A stretch of 64,000 bases of DNA from Granulibacter bethesdensis (GCF_001889545.1 NZ_CP018194.1:744001-808000), one strand, 5' to 3'; positions 9,386-19,258 are shown, numbered from the stretch's first letter. The notes: a model not told the origin generated them from the sequence alone. Numbers and translations: made by a program.

Positions 9386-12300
9386 TGCATCTGCTGGTCC
9401 GGGAAACACGGTCGCTGGAGCAGGCGGATCATGCGCAGGAGCTGGGCCAGAAGCCGGGCGATGTGGTGTTTCTGTCCTTTTCCGACAGCGATCTCGGCGC
9501 GGCCCGGACCGGATGGGTAGAGACTGAGGCGACGTTACGTCTGGCCAATCTGGCCCGGCTGCGTCATCCGATGTCGGTCGATCTCTATCTGGAGCAGACC
9601 GTAGCCGGGTCCGGTGCCGTGTTACTGCGTCTGCTGGGTGGCGCGGAATACTGGCGCTACGGGCTGGAGGAACTGGCTGCACTGTGCCGGAACCGCGCGA
9701 TTCCGTTCGCAGTCATTCCGGGTGATGGCAGGCCGCCGGACCGGGAGGCGAAAGCCACATGGCTTGCTCTCAGTACCGTGCCGGAAGAGGTCTGGACCCG
9801 TCTGGACATGTATTGTCGGCATGGTGGTCCGGAGAATCTCTGTTCTGCCCTGCACGTGATGGCGTCGCTGGCGGGCAAGGGAATTGATGAGGCATGGCCG
9901 GTCCGGCAGGTACCACCCTTCGGCATCTGGCGGGAGGACCGGGATCATGCTGCCGATGGGCTGCGGGCGGTTCTGGTGTTCTACCGCTCCTACTGGCTGG
10001 CGGGAGACATGGCGCCGGTCGAAGCCATGACGGAAGCCCTGCAAGCCCGAGGCTTCAGTGTCAGCGCGGTGTTCATCGACAGCCTGAAAAATCCTGCTTG
10101 TGCCCGGTCCGTGGCGGAGCATCTGCGCCTGTGGCGTCCTCATGTCGTGCTGAATGCAACCGGTTTCTCGGCCCGGATCGGGGAGGAGGGAACATCGCCA
10201 CTGGATGCAGCCGATGCCCCGGTGATTCAACTGGTCCTGTCCGCGTCCACCTGTCCGGCCTGGCAGGAATCGACGCGGGGGTTGAGCCAGTCCGATCTGG
10301 CGATGCAGGTCGTGCTGCCGGAATATGATGGCCGATTGCTGGGCGGCGTGGTGTCGTTCAAGCAGGATACCGGTCTGACCGTGACAGAGGATGGCGCGGC
10401 CCTTGCGGCGCATATGCCTTACGAGGCCGGTATCGTCCTGGCGGCTGACCGGGCACTGGGCTGGGCGCGTCTGGCCCGGACGGGGCGGGGTGATCGACGT
10501 ATTGCGGTGGTTCTCTCCGATTATCCGGGGGCGGAGGGGCAGTCGGCGCATGCGGTCGGTCTCGACAGTATTGCCAGCTTGCGGGCGATGCTCGATGACC
10601 TGAAGGAGGCCGGATATCGGACGGGCGAAACACTGCCCGATGAGGCGACATTGGCCCGGATGCTTTGCCTTGCGTCGCCCGACCCGATCATGAGCCTATC
10701 AGAATATCAGGCCCTGCTCATGACGTTGCCGGAGGCGACCCGCCTGCGTATGGAACAGGCATGGGGTGCCGCGGAGGATGATCCGTCCGTCATAAACGGG
10801 CATTTCCATCTGCGCTTTATTCTTTGCGGCCATATCCTGATGGCGGTGCAGCCGGATCGCGGTGAGCGGCTGGATCGCAAGGCCAGTTATCACGATCCGG
10901 ATTTACCGCCGCGCCATGCTTATGCTGCCTTCTATCTGTGGCTGCGCGGCCGGATGGATGTGCATGCGATGATCCATCTCGGCGCGCATGGCACGCTGGA
11001 ATGGTTGCCGGGCAAGGCAGTGGCGCTGTCGGAGGCATGCTACCCGGCTGCATTGCTGGGTGGCATGCCGGTGATCTACCCGTTCATCGTCAATAATCCG
11101 GGGGAAGCGGCAGCGGCGAAACGGCGGCTGGGCGCGGTGCTGATCGGCCATCTGACACCACCTTTGGGCCGGGCGGGGCTGCATGGAGACGCACGCATGC
11201 TCGAACGACTGCTCGATGAATATGCGGCGGCTGATGGTTTGGACCGTGCCCGCACGGCGCTGCTGAAGAGGGAGATTCTGGATCGGGCCGCCTCGGCAGG
11301 GCTGCTTGCTGAAAGCGGCGTCAGCGCCGGGGAGGATGAAGACACCGCACTGGCACGCCTCGATGCTTTTCTGTGTGATGTGAAGGACATGCAGATTCGC
11401 GACGGGCTGCATGTGTTCGGCCGGGCACAGGATGAGGCGCGTCGCGCTGCGCTGCTGACCTCTGTTACCGATGCGGCGGGCGGGCAGGATAAGGACGGTA
11501 TTGCCGCACGGCTGGATGCCTGCGCCGGAGCGGAGCGGCATGCCCTGCTGGCGGCGCTGGACGGGCGTTTCATCCCTCCTGGTCCCGCCGGAGCACCCAG
11601 CCGGGGACGCGCCGATGTGCTGCCCACCGGGCGCAATCTGACGGCGATTGATCCGCGGGCCGTTCCCACGCGCTCCGCCTGGGTGCTGGCGGAGCGGAAT
11701 GCGGCTGCTCTGCTGGAACGCCATATGCGCGATCATGGATTGTATCCACGCAGTCTGGTGCTCGATCTCTGGGGCAGTGCCACGATGCGCACGGGCGGGG
11801 AAGATCTCGCGCTCGGGCTGGTGCTGATGGGGGTGCGCCCGGTCTGGCATGAAGGTTCGGCACGGGTCTCGGGGGTCGAGACCGTGCCGCTGGCCGTGCT
11901 GGACCGTCCGCGTGTGGATGTGACGCTGCGTGTCTCCGGCTTGTTCCGGGATGTTTTCGCCGACCAGATGACGTTGTTCGACATGGCGGTCGGTCTGGTG
12001 GCGGCGCTGGAGGAGCCGGAAGGCTGGAATCCTCTGGCGGAAAGCGGGGAGGCGCGTCCGGTCCGTATTTATGGGGCCCCTCCGGGCAGCTATGGCGCGG
12101 GGGCGACGGCTCTGACCGACCGGGGTGCATGGCAGAGCCGGGATGAACTCGGTGCGGCCTATCTCGATGCCTCTTCCTATGCCTACGGCCAGCATGCGGC
12201 GGGGCAGGATCGGGATGGTCTCGCCGCCCGTGTGGCGGGGGCCGATATCTTCCTGCACCAGCAGGACAACGCCGAAACCGATTTGCTGGATACGACCGAG

Positions 12301-12750
12301 GTCGCGGCGCATGAGGGCGGTTTCGCGGCGGCTTCTGCCATGCTGGGGGCTTCTCCGACTTTATATCATGCTGATCTGTCTACCGCCGGAACCCCGCGCA
12401 TGCGGTTGCTGAGTGAGGAACTGTCGCGCGTCGTCCGGGGCCGTGCCGCCAATCCGGTATGGCTGCGCGGTATGATGCGGCACGGTTTTCGGGGCGCCGC
12501 GGAAATTGCGAGGGGTGTGGAAGGGCTGTTCGCTTTTGCCGCCATGCTGCCGCAGCGGCTGGATGCGCAGTTCGAGGCACTGCATGCCGCCATTATCGAG
12601 GACAGTGAAGTCGATGCCTTCATGGCGCAGGCCAATGAATCGGCTCATGCGGCCATGAAAGCACGCTTTGCGGAAGCCATCCGGCGTGATCTGTGGCGTC
12701 CCCGTCGCAACAGTCTGGCTGCCGACAGTGCGGAGGCTCTGGAGACGTGA
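9385..12750 (+). CDS. cobN: Aerobic cobaltochelatase large subunit CobN
   Basis: Large subunit of the ATP-dependent CobNST complex that inserts cobalt into hydrogenobyrinic acid a,c-diamide. The 1,121-residue length is about normal. Family motifs such as VSFKQDTG, VVLSDYP, MIHLGAHGTLEWLPGK, YPFIVNNPGEAAAAKRRLG, and the C-terminal LHQQDNAETDLLD are visible. The frame is open to 9265 inside cobW, but the ATG at 9385 overlaps the cobW stop and starts a typical MHLLVRET N-terminus. The partner AAA+ subunits CobS and CobT (unrelated to cobS and cobT at 24-26 kb) are not in the window, so cobalt insertion needs genes elsewhere. Confidence 0.96.
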   Translation: MHLLVRETRSLEQADHAQELGQKPGDVVFLSFSDSDLGAARTGWVETEATLRLANLARLRHPMSVDLYLEQTVAGSGAVLLRLLGGAEYWRYGLEELAALCRNRAIPFAVIPGDGRPPDREAKATWLALSTVPEEVWTRLDMYCRHGGPENLCSALHVMASLAGKGIDEAWPVRQVPPFGIWREDRDHAADGLRAVLVFYRSYWLAGDMAPVEAMTEALQARGFSVSAVFIDSLKNPACARSVAEHLRLWRPHVVLNATGFSARIGEEGTSPLDAADAPVIQLVLSASTCPAWQESTRGLSQSDLAMQVVLPEYDGRLLGGVVSFKQDTGLTVTEDGAALAAHMPYEAGIVLAADRALGWARLARTGRGDRRIAVVLSDYPGAEGQSAHAVGLDSIASLRAMLDDLKEAGYRTGETLPDEATLARMLCLASPDPIMSLSEYQALLMTLPEATRLRMEQAWGAAEDDPSVINGHFHLRFILCGHILMAVQPDRGERLDRKASYHDPDLPPRHAYAAFYLWLRGRMDVHAMIHLGAHGTLEWLPGKAVALSEACYPAALLGGMPVIYPFIVNNPGEAAAAKRRLGAVLIGHLTPPLGRAGLHGDARMLERLLDEYAAADGLDRARTALLKREILDRAASAGLLAESGVSAGEDEDTALARLDAFLCDVKDMQIRDGLHVFGRAQDEARRAALLTSVTDAAGGQDKDGIAARLDACAGAERHALLAALDGRFIPPGPAGAPSRGRADVLPTGRNLTAIDPRAVPTRSAWVLAERNAAALLERHMRDHGLYPRSLVLDLWGSATMRTGGEDLALGLVLMGVRPVWHEGSARVSGVETVPLAVLDRPRVDVTLRVSGLFRDVFADQMTLFDMAVGLVAALEEPEGWNPLAESGEARPVRIYGAPPGSYGAGATALTDRGAWQSRDELGAAYLDASSYAYGQHAAGQDRDGLAARVAGADIFLHQQDNAETDLLDTTEVAAHEGGFAAASAMLGASPTLYHADLSTAGTPRMRLLSEELSRVVRGRAANPVWLRGMMRHGFRGAAEIARGVEGLFAFAAMLPQRLDAQFEALHAAIIEDSEVDAFMAQANESAHAAMKARFAEAIRRDLWRPRRNSLAADSAEALET

Positions 12751-13928
12751 CGCGGCGAGGCTGGTGCCCCTCCCTTTATCGACCGATGGAATCAGGAGAT
12801 GGGCTGTTGCTCCGGGTCCGGGTGCCGCATGCGCGTCTGGATGTGGCAGCGGCGCATGCTCTGGCACGGGCAGCCCGGCTTTGGGCGAGTGGCGTCATCC
12901 AATTGACCTCGCGGGGGAATGTGCAACTCCGTGGCTTTCGCGCAGAGACGGTGCAGCCTTTTGCCGATGCCATGGTGGAAGCCGGTCTGGCCTCTGCCGA
13001 TCCGCTGCGGGAGGCAGCGCGGATCGTCACCGTACCCCCGCTCTGTGGGGAAGCAGTGCGCCATCTGGCAGATGCGATAGAGGCTGCGCTGCTGCCACTG
13101 GCTCCCCGATTGCCCCCCAAATACGGGCTTTGTCTGGATGAGGTGCAGACTGCGTATCCGATTGCCGCCATGCCGGCCGATATACGCCTGACATGGCGGG
13201 ATGATGCCGTCATGGTGGCGCTGGATGGCGGCAGCATGGCCGCACTGCTGTCGGTCGATGCCGTGCCGGAGCGGATCGCCGCCCTGACCTCATGGTTGAT
13301 TACCCAGACTCATGGCCGTATGCGCACGGCACTGGCCGGGCATGATTCGGTAGAAATACTGCGTCGCGCTGGAATGACGGAGCTCACAACTGCTCCGCTT
13401 GCGCCACCTGCCCGGGGGGCGGGATACGATCAAGAAAACGGCGTGCTGTCACTCCAGCCCTTGTTCGGGCAGATGGATGCGGAGACGCTGGAACGGATCG
13501 CCGCCATGGCTGCCGAGGAAGGGGATGGGCTGCTTTACCTTTCCCCGTTCCGCTGTCTGTTGCTGACGGGAATCACGCGCATGGAGGCTGTGGAGCGGGC
13601 CACCGATTCCGGTTTGGGCGTCATTGTCTCCGCCGGGGATCAGCGGCGCACCCTGCTGGCCTGTCCGGGCGCGCCATCCTGTGCAGCCACGCTGGCGCGC
13701 ACGCAGGAGGATGCGCTGCGTCTGTTTGATGCGCTGGGCAGAGCCGATATCCATGTGTCCGGTTGTGCCAAAGGCTGTGCAGGGCGGGAGCCCCGTGGCC
13801 TCACGCTGGTGGGAACCATGCAGGGCTATGATCTCATTCGGGATGGCGGCCCTCTGGATAAGCCGGTTGCGCAGGGGCTGAGCTTGCGGCAGGTGTTGGC
13901 CGCGTTACAGACGAAGGCCGATCCATGA
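12747..13928 (+). CDS. cobG: Precorrin-3B synthase CobG
   Basis: Oxygen-dependent enzyme that hydroxylates precorrin-3A and forms the gamma-lactone, the step that marks the aerobic pathway. It resembles nitrite/sulfite reductases: an N-terminal ferredoxin-like half (about residues 1-80, with LTSRGNVQLRG), and a C-terminal half with the [4Fe-4S] cysteines CPGAPSC and SGCAKGC (C-x5-C, then C-x3-C). The start is a GTG at 12747 overlapping the cobN stop by 4 bases (GTGA), giving 393 residues, close to the family length. The only in-frame ATG nearby lies inside cobN. The following cobH also overlaps by 4 bases. Confidence 0.93.
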   Translation: MTRRGWCPSLYRPMESGDGLLLRVRVPHARLDVAAAHALARAARLWASGVIQLTSRGNVQLRGFRAETVQPFADAMVEAGLASADPLREAARIVTVPPLCGEAVRHLADAIEAALLPLAPRLPPKYGLCLDEVQTAYPIAAMPADIRLTWRDDAVMVALDGGSMAALLSVDAVPERIAALTSWLITQTHGRMRTALAGHDSVEILRRAGMTELTTAPLAPPARGAGYDQENGVLSLQPLFGQMDAETLERIAAMAAEEGDGLLYLSPFRCLLLTGITRMEAVERATDSGLGVIVSAGDQRRTLLACPGAPSCAATLARTQEDALRLFDALGRADIHVSGCAKGCAGREPRGLTLVGTMQGYDLIRDGGPLDKPVAQGLSLRQVLAALQTKADP

Positions 13929-14572
13929 CGTCCTGCTACCATTACGAGAAAGATGGTGCTGCGATCTATGCGCAGTCTTTCGCCACCATTCGCGCCGAGG
14001 CTGATCTGTCCGGTTTTACGCAGGACCAGGCGCAGATTGTGGTGAGGATGATTCATGCCAGCGGCATGGTCGATGTTGCGCAGGATGTCGTGTTTGGCGG
14101 TGATCTTGTGTCGGTGGCCCGTCAGACCTTGCGAGGCGGAGCGCCCATTCTGTGCGATGCCAAGATGGTGGCGCAGGGTGTGACCCGCTCACGCCTGCCA
14201 GCCGAGAATGAGGTGCTGTGCCTGCTTGATGCGCCGGGTATTCCTGAACTGGCGCGCCGGATCGGCAATACACGCTCCGCTGCGGCGCTGGATTTGTGGA
14301 TTGGGAAGATGGGGGGGGCGATCGTCGCCATCGGGAATGCGCCGACCGCCCTGTTCCGGCTGCTGGAATTGCTGGATGCGGGGGCGCCGAAGCCTGCGGC
14401 AATCATCGGTATTCCGGTGGGTTTTGTCGGCGCTGTGGAATCCAAGCAGGCGTTGGCAGCCTATCGTCTTCCCTCCGGAGAGAGGATTCCCTTTGTGACG
14501 GTCCATGGACGGCGCGGAGGGAGCGCCATGACGGCAGCGGCGCTCAATGCGCTGGCGAGCGAAATCGAATGA
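13925..14572 (+). CDS. cobH: Precorrin-8X methylmutase CobH
   Basis: Moves the methyl group from C11 to C12 of precorrin-8X to give hydrogenobyrinic acid. The 215 residues are a typical full-length CobH/CbiC: VRMIHASGMVDVAQDVVF contains the catalytic histidine, and CDAKMVAQGVTRSRL, GNAPTALFRLLEL and GIPVGFVGAVESKQAL are conserved family segments. It overlaps cobG and cobI by 4 bases each (ATGA), so the three are probably translated together. Cytoplasmic. Confidence 0.95.
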   Translation: MTSCYHYEKDGAAIYAQSFATIRAEADLSGFTQDQAQIVVRMIHASGMVDVAQDVVFGGDLVSVARQTLRGGAPILCDAKMVAQGVTRSRLPAENEVLCLLDAPGIPELARRIGNTRSAAALDLWIGKMGGAIVAIGNAPTALFRLLELLDAGAPKPAAIIGIPVGFVGAVESKQALAAYRLPSGERIPFVTVHGRRGGSAMTAAALNALASEIE

Positions 14573-15333
14573 TCCCGCTCCATGATACGGCCAGAATGAC
14601 AACCGGGCATGTGGGGACACTCTACACTGTTGGCATGGGGCCGGGCGATCCGGAGCTGATTACGCTCAAGGCGGCCCGGTTGCTGGGATGCGTGGATGCG
14701 ATTGCCTTTTTCGCAAAACGCGGGCGCAGCGGACATGCACGCGGCATTGCCGGGCCGCATCTGCACCCTGCCATCGAGGAAATACGGCTCGAATATCCTT
14801 ACACGACCGAGATCGCACTGCGTGATCCGCGTTATGCGGAAGGTATCACGCAATTCTATGATGAGGCCGCCCGGCGTGTCGCCAATGTTCTTGATAATGG
14901 GCGGGATGTTGCGCTGCTCTGCGAGGGCGATCCGTTTTTCTATGGTTCTTCCATGTATCTGTTCGACCGGCTGGGCGGCGCGTATCCGACGCGGGTGATT
15001 CCCGGCGTGACGGGAATGAGCGGTTGCTGGACGCAGGCCGGCGTGCCGATGCTGCATGGTGATGACGTGCTTTCCGTGTTGCCCGGCACGCTGGATGTGG
15101 AAACGCTTACGGCACGGCTGCACAGTTGCGATGCGGCAGTGATCATGAAAGTAGGCCGTAATCTGCCGAAAATCCGGATGGCGCTGGAACGGGCCGGGTT
15201 GTCGGAACGTGCGCTCTATGTCGAGCGTGGCACGATGGAAGGGGAGCGGATTTGTGCGCTCCATGCCCTGACGCAGGAAGAGGCTCCGTATTTTTCCATC
15301 GTTCTGGTGCCGGGGCGGCAAGGACCGCGTTAG
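14569..15333 (+). CDS. cobI: Precorrin-2 C20-methyltransferase CobI
   Basis: SAM-dependent methylation of precorrin-2 at C20 to give precorrin-3A. It belongs to the tetrapyrrole methylase fold: N-terminal GMGPGDPELITLKAARLL loop, LCEGDPFFYGSSMYLF, and VIPGVTGMSGCWTQAGVPML. The ATG at 14569 overlaps the cobH stop (ATGA) and gives 254 residues; a second ATG at 14596 is also plausible and neither has a strong ribosome site. cobJ follows after 10 bases. The product feeds CobG encoded just upstream. Confidence 0.94.
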   Translation: MIPLHDTARMTTGHVGTLYTVGMGPGDPELITLKAARLLGCVDAIAFFAKRGRSGHARGIAGPHLHPAIEEIRLEYPYTTEIALRDPRYAEGITQFYDEAARRVANVLDNGRDVALLCEGDPFFYGSSMYLFDRLGGAYPTRVIPGVTGMSGCWTQAGVPMLHGDDVLSVLPGTLDVETLTARLHSCDAAVIMKVGRNLPKIRMALERAGLSERALYVERGTMEGERICALHALTQEEAPYFSIVLVPGRQGPR

Positions 15334-15343
15334 GAAAACGTCG

Positions 15344-16102
15344 ATGGCGGGCTGGATCAGGATTATCGGGCTGGGGCCGGGCAGTGACGGGCTGTTGACG
15401 CCCGATGCCACGCGATGGCTGGCACTGGCAACGGATGTCGTTGGCTATCATCCTTATGTGGCCCGTGTTCCGGCAAGGCTGGGCCTGAGCCTTCATCCCA
15501 GTGATAACCGGGAAGAGCTGGCCCGTGCTCGCCATGCGCTGGCCATGGCACAGGCGGGAAGATGTGTGGCGGTGGTCTCTGGCGGTGATGCGGGTGTGTT
15601 CGGCATGGCCAGCGCAGTGTTCGAGGCAGTGGAAAATGGCGATCCGGCCTGGACTGGTCTGGATATCGAAGTCGTGCCCGGCATTTCCGCCTGCCTCGCC
15701 GCGGCGGCGCGGGCCGGTGCGCCGCTGGGCCATGATTTCTGCGTCCTGTCGCTGTCGGATAATCTGAAGCCGTGGGATCTGCTGCTGCACCGCCTGCGTG
15801 CGGCGGCAGAGGCTGGTTTTGCCATGGCCCTCTACAACCCGGTCTCCGCCGCGCGTCCATGGCAACTGGATCAAGCGTTCGATCTGCTGCGGGCGTTATT
15901 GCCGGGCGAGGTCCCGGTGATTTTCGCCCGTGCCGTCACACGTCCCGATGAAAAACTGCTTGTCCGCCCCTTGCGGGAAGCCAAAGCGGCTTTGGCTGAT
16001 ATGCGGACTCTTGTGCTGATCTGCACGGAAGCAACGCGTTTGATCACGAAATCAAACGGTGAACACTGGGTTTATGCCCCGCGCTCGGTTACGCGCTCAT
16101 GA
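15344..16102 (+). CDS. cobJ: Precorrin-3B C17-methyltransferase CobJ
   Basis: SAM-dependent C17 methylation coupled to ring contraction, giving precorrin-4. The 252 residues form one tetrapyrrole methylase domain: IIGLGPGSDGLLTPDA, the VVGYHPYVARV segment typical of CobJ/CbiH, VVSGGDAGVFGMA, VVPGISACLAAAARAGAPLG, ALYNPVSAARPWQ and the C-terminal ICTEATRLI. It is the last gene of the unbroken riboswitch-linked run. Its last 31 bases overlap the 3' end of cobK on the opposite strand. Confidence 0.95.
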   Translation: MAGWIRIIGLGPGSDGLLTPDATRWLALATDVVGYHPYVARVPARLGLSLHPSDNREELARARHALAMAQAGRCVAVVSGGDAGVFGMASAVFEAVENGDPAWTGLDIEVVPGISACLAAAARAGAPLGHDFCVLSLSDNLKPWDLLLHRLRAAAEAGFAMALYNPVSAARPWQLDQAFDLLRALLPGEVPVIFARAVTRPDEKLLVRPLREAKAALADMRTLVLICTEATRLITKSNGEHWVYAPRSVTRS

Positions 16103-16860
16103 TGCAGCCTCTCCAGCCAGTGCATGGCTTCCTCTGCGGTGGTGACGGTATGGGAGGGAGGTGTCATCACCGGTCTGCGCACCATCCAGACGGGCAGGCC
16201 GAGCGCGCGACATGCGGCGAGTTTTGCTTCTGTTGCGCTCCCACCGGCATTTTTGGTCACGATACCGTCAATCCGATGCAGGCGCAGCAGGGCAATGTCA
16301 TCATCCGTTGCAAACGGGCCGCGCGCCGTCAGAACAGTCGCTTGTGGCGGCAGGTGATGCGGCTCGGGCGCATCGACGCTGCGAATGACATAGTGATGCC
16401 AGGGACAGGCGCGAAAAGGCGCCAGTTCCTGCCGACCGATCGTCAAAAAAATCCGGCGCGGGATCATGCCGAGCGCAGTGGCGGCTTCTTCGAGCGAGTC
16501 CACCATTTGCCAGTGATCGCCTGTAACCGGCTGCCATGCCGGTCTGACGATGCCAAGAAACGGCAAAGGCCGCATCGCGATTGCCTGAGCTGCATTGGCG
16601 GAGATGCGGGCGGCGAAAGGATGGGTCGCGTCGATCAGCGCATGCATGCTTTCCTGTTCCAGCATCGCGGCCAGTCCGCTGGCACCGCCAAATCCTCCGG
16701 TGCGGCAGGGGATTGGTGGCAGAACAGGGGAGCGTGTGCGTCCGGCAAAGGAAAGCAGTGGCGCAAACCGCTCATCGCCTGCCAGCAGGCGTGCGAGGGC
16801 GGAGGCTTCGCTGGTGCCACCCAGTATCAGGCAGCGTGTCGGATCGGATGGAACATGCAT
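16072..16860 (-). CDS. cobK: Precorrin-6A reductase CobK
   Basis: NADPH-dependent reduction of the macrocycle at C18-C19 to precorrin-6B. Of the long open frame only the part from the ATG at 16860 resembles the family: CLILGGTSEASALARLL, DATHPFAARISANA, FLTIGRQELAPF and the C-terminal TKNAGGSATEAKLAACRALGLPVWMVRRP. This gives 262 residues, a normal size. No clear ribosome site is seen. It lies opposite its pathway neighbours: its 3' end overlaps cobJ by 31 bases and its start is 14 bases from that of cobL, so its promoter must lie within cobL. Confidence 0.92.
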   Translation of the reverse strand: MHVPSDPTRCLILGGTSEASALARLLAGDERFAPLLSFAGRTRSPVLPPIPCRTGGFGGASGLAAMLEQESMHALIDATHPFAARISANAAQAIAMRPLPFLGIVRPAWQPVTGDHWQMVDSLEEAATALGMIPRRIFLTIGRQELAPFRACPWHHYVIRSVDAPEPHHLPPQATVLTARGPFATDDDIALLRLHRIDGIVTKNAGGSATEAKLAACRALGLPVWMVRRPVMTPPSHTVTTAEEAMHWLERLHHERVTERGA

Positions 16861-16874
16861 AAAGAGAATTCGCC

Positions 16875-18107
16875 GTGAGTGCGCCCGCAGGCCGGACAGC
16901 ATGGCTCGGCATACTGGGCATCGGCGAGAATGGTGTCGAGGGGTTGAGCAAGCGGGCCAGGCAATGGCTGGCGGAGGCTGACCATGTCTATGGTGGCACC
17001 CGTCATCTGGCATTGGCGGCTTCGCTGATCGGGGATACCGGTATTCCATGGTCCAGCCCGCTGTCATCGTCCCTGCCTGCATTGATGGAGAAACGGGGAC
17101 GAAAAGTGGCTGTGCTGGCCTCGGGGGATCCGTTTTCCTACGGGATCGGTCCATGGCTGACGGACACTCTGTTGCGGGAGGAATGGTTCTGCATTCCTGT
17201 GCCATCCTGCCTGTCTCTGGCGCGCTCCGCGCTCGGCTGGGCGGAAGCGGAGACGGAAACAGTGTCTTTATGCGGACGTCCTCTGGAGACATTGCATCCG
17301 TTTCTTCAGCCGGGCGGTCGGATTCTGATTCTGTCGGCAGACGCTTCGACACCTGCGCTTGTGGCCGGCGAGATGACACGGCGCGGCTTTGGCTCAAGCA
17401 CTCTCTGGCTGATGGAGGCGCTGGGCGGGAATGAGGAGCGCATTCGTAACAGTGAAGCGCAGACCTTCAGCTTCTCTGATATCGCGCCGCTGAACATGTT
17501 GGCGGTTGAGGTGGTTGCAGACCAGACGGCGCGTGTTCTTCCATTGAGTGCCGGCCTGCCGGATGCATGGTTCGCGCATGACGGGCAGATCACCAAGCAG
17601 GATGTGCGTGCGGCGACACTGGCGGCATTGTCTCCGCATCGGGGAGAATTGCTGTGGGATATCGGATGCGGGTCCGGCTCGATCGCGATCGAGTGGTTGC
17701 GACATCATCCATCCATGCGGGCAATCGGTATCGAGGCTGATACGGTGCGGGCGCAGCGTGGGCGGCAGAATGCTCATCAACTCGGCGTGCCGCGCCTGAG
17801 CATGATCGAAGGGCGTGCGCCGGAGGCACTGGATGGCCTGCCTGTGCCGGATGCGGTTTTCATCGGTGGAGGCTGTTCCGCTGCGGTGATTGCCTTCTGT
17901 CAGGCAGAACTGCGCTCCGGCGGGCGGCTGGTGGTCAATGCCGTGACGCTGGAGACGGAGGCTCTGCTGGCCGGGATATATCAGACCCATGGTGGCAGAT
18001 TGACGCGGCTTTCGATTGCGACGGTGGGTGCGGTGGGACGACTGCATGCGTTTCGTCCCGCTATGACGGTGACGCAATGGGTCTGGCAGAAGCCGTTTCA
18101 TGAGTGA
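16875..18107 (+). CDS. cobL: Precorrin-6Y C5,15-methyltransferase (decarboxylating) CobL
   Basis: Bifunctional SAM enzyme that methylates C5 and C15 and decarboxylates the C12 acetate to give precorrin-8X. Two domains are fused: an N-terminal CbiE-like tetrapyrrole methylase (about residues 1-210, LGILGIGENGVEGL, VLASGDPFSYGIG) and a C-terminal CbiT-like Rossmann methyltransferase (about 225-410, WDIGCGSGSIAIEWLR, FIGGG). It starts with GTG at 16875 with a weak AAAGAG upstream; 410 residues is the normal length. Its start is 14 bases from the opposed cobK, leaving little space for its own promoter, and its end overlaps cobE by 8 bases. Confidence 0.95.
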   Translation: MSAPAGRTAWLGILGIGENGVEGLSKRARQWLAEADHVYGGTRHLALAASLIGDTGIPWSSPLSSSLPALMEKRGRKVAVLASGDPFSYGIGPWLTDTLLREEWFCIPVPSCLSLARSALGWAEAETETVSLCGRPLETLHPFLQPGGRILILSADASTPALVAGEMTRRGFGSSTLWLMEALGGNEERIRNSEAQTFSFSDIAPLNMLAVEVVADQTARVLPLSAGLPDAWFAHDGQITKQDVRAATLAALSPHRGELLWDIGCGSGSIAIEWLRHHPSMRAIGIEADTVRAQRGRQNAHQLGVPRLSMIEGRAPEALDGLPVPDAVFIGGGCSAAVIAFCQAELRSGGRLVVNAVTLETEALLAGIYQTHGGRLTRLSIATVGAVGRLHAFRPAMTVTQWVWQKPFHE

Positions 18108-18495
18108 GGGAAGGCGGGTTGTGGCAGGGCTCGGCTGCCGCCCGCTCTGTGCAGCAGAGGCGGTGATCGCGCTGCTGTATCAGGCGGCGCAGACGGCGCC
18201 TTTCAGCATGGTGGCGATCCCGGAATTCCGCACCGGAGCGGATGGGTTGATGGAAGCGCTGACGCGGCTTGGTTATCCGGTACAGGTGATAAGCATGGCG
18301 GCTTTGCAGGATGTACAGCATCGCTGTGTGACCCGCTCGGCGGCGGCATTACGGACAACCGGTCTGGCCTCGGTGGCGGAGGCGGCCGCACTGGCGGCAG
18401 CGGGACCGCTGGCACACTTGATCCTGCCACGTATCGCGGCTGATGGCGTGTCCTGTGCGCTGGCGGCGGCATCGGCAACAGAGGGGATGGCATGA
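18100..18495 (+). CDS. cobE: CobE, CbiG C-terminal domain protein
   Basis: Small protein (131 residues) matching the C-terminal domain of Cbi[21 protein letters not shown] at the N-terminus, [12 protein letters not shown], and a central [22 protein letters not shown]. In the anaerobic pathway CbiG opens the lactone and releases acetaldehyde; the role of stand-alone CobE in aerobic organisms is unclear. It overlaps cobL by 8 bases and cobM by 4 (ATGA), so it is made with them. Its company with cbiD instead of cobF bears on how the two-carbon fragment is lost here. Confidence 0.88.
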   Translation: MSEGRRVVAGLGCRPLCAAEAVIALLYQAAQTAPFSMVAIPEFRTGADGLMEALTRLGYPVQVISMAALQDVQHRCVTRSAAALRTTGLASVAEAAALAAAGPLAHLILPRIAADGVSCALAAASATEGMA

Positions 18496-19253
18496 CGGTT
18501 CACTTCATCGGGGCAGGACCGGGGGCGGCTGATCTGATGACAGTGCGCGGGCGCGATCTGATCGCTTCCTGTCCGGTCTGTCTCTATGCCGGATCAATCA
18601 TTCCGGCAGCCCTGTTGGAACATTGCCCACCCGGAGCGGAGATCATTGATACGGCATCGCTCGATCTGGAGGGGATCATGGCGCATTGCCGCTCCGCGCA
18701 TGAGCGCGGGCTGGATGTCGCGCGTCTGCATTCCGGTGATCTGTCGATCTACAGCGCGGTGGCGGAGCAGCGCAGGCGGCTGGAACAGATGGGTATTCCC
18801 ACCAGCTTCACGCCGGGCGTTCCGGCCTTTGCCGCTGCATCAGCGGCAATCGGGCGGGAACTGACACTCCCGGGCGTGGCGCAGAGCGTGGTGCTGACGC
18901 GTGTCTCTGGCCGTGCCTCCTCCATGCCGTCACGCGAAACGCTGGAAGCCTTCGCTGCGACCGGGGCAACGCTGGCGATCCATCTGGCCGTGCATGTTTT
19001 GCGCGATGTCGTTGCTCGGCTGTTGCCTTTTTATGGCGCGGACTGCCCGGTCTGCGTGGCGGCGCGGGCAAGCTGGCCGGAGGAAGCCCTGTATCGTGGC
19101 ACGCTTGCCACCATCGTGGCGCTGGTGGAGGCGGGGGCGGAGGAACGCACCGCCCTGATTCTGGTCGGTCCGGCGCTGGGAGAAGAGGATTTTCAGAACA
19201 GTGCGCTGTATGACACCGATTATCGTCGGCGTTTCCGGGGCGGGCAGCCGTAA
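18492..19253 (+). CDS. cobM: Precorrin-4 C11-methyltransferase CobM
   Basis: SAM-dependent methylation of precorrin-4 at C11, giving precorrin-5. The 253-residue tetrapyrrole methylase shows [33 protein letters not shown], the [12 protein letters not shown] loop, [20 protein letters not shown] and the C-terminal LVGPALG. Its start overlaps the cobE stop by 4 bases. It ends 5 bases from the 3' end of the converging cbiD, whose enzyme would act on its product. Confidence 0.95.
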   Translation: MTVHFIGAGPGAADLMTVRGRDLIASCPVCLYAGSIIPAALLEHCPPGAEIIDTASLDLEGIMAHCRSAHERGLDVARLHSGDLSIYSAVAEQRRRLEQMGIPTSFTPGVPAFAAASAAIGRELTLPGVAQSVVLTRVSGRASSMPSRETLEAFAATGATLAIHLAVHVLRDVVARLLPFYGADCPVCVAARASWPEEALYRGTLATIVALVEAGAEERTALILVGPALGEEDFQNSALYDTDYRRRFRGGQP

Positions 19254-19258
19254 CCGGC

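Noticed and set aside
10903-12312. A 469-codon open frame antisense to cobN
   Set aside because: Shadow frame with Arg/His/Gln-rich composition and no domain.
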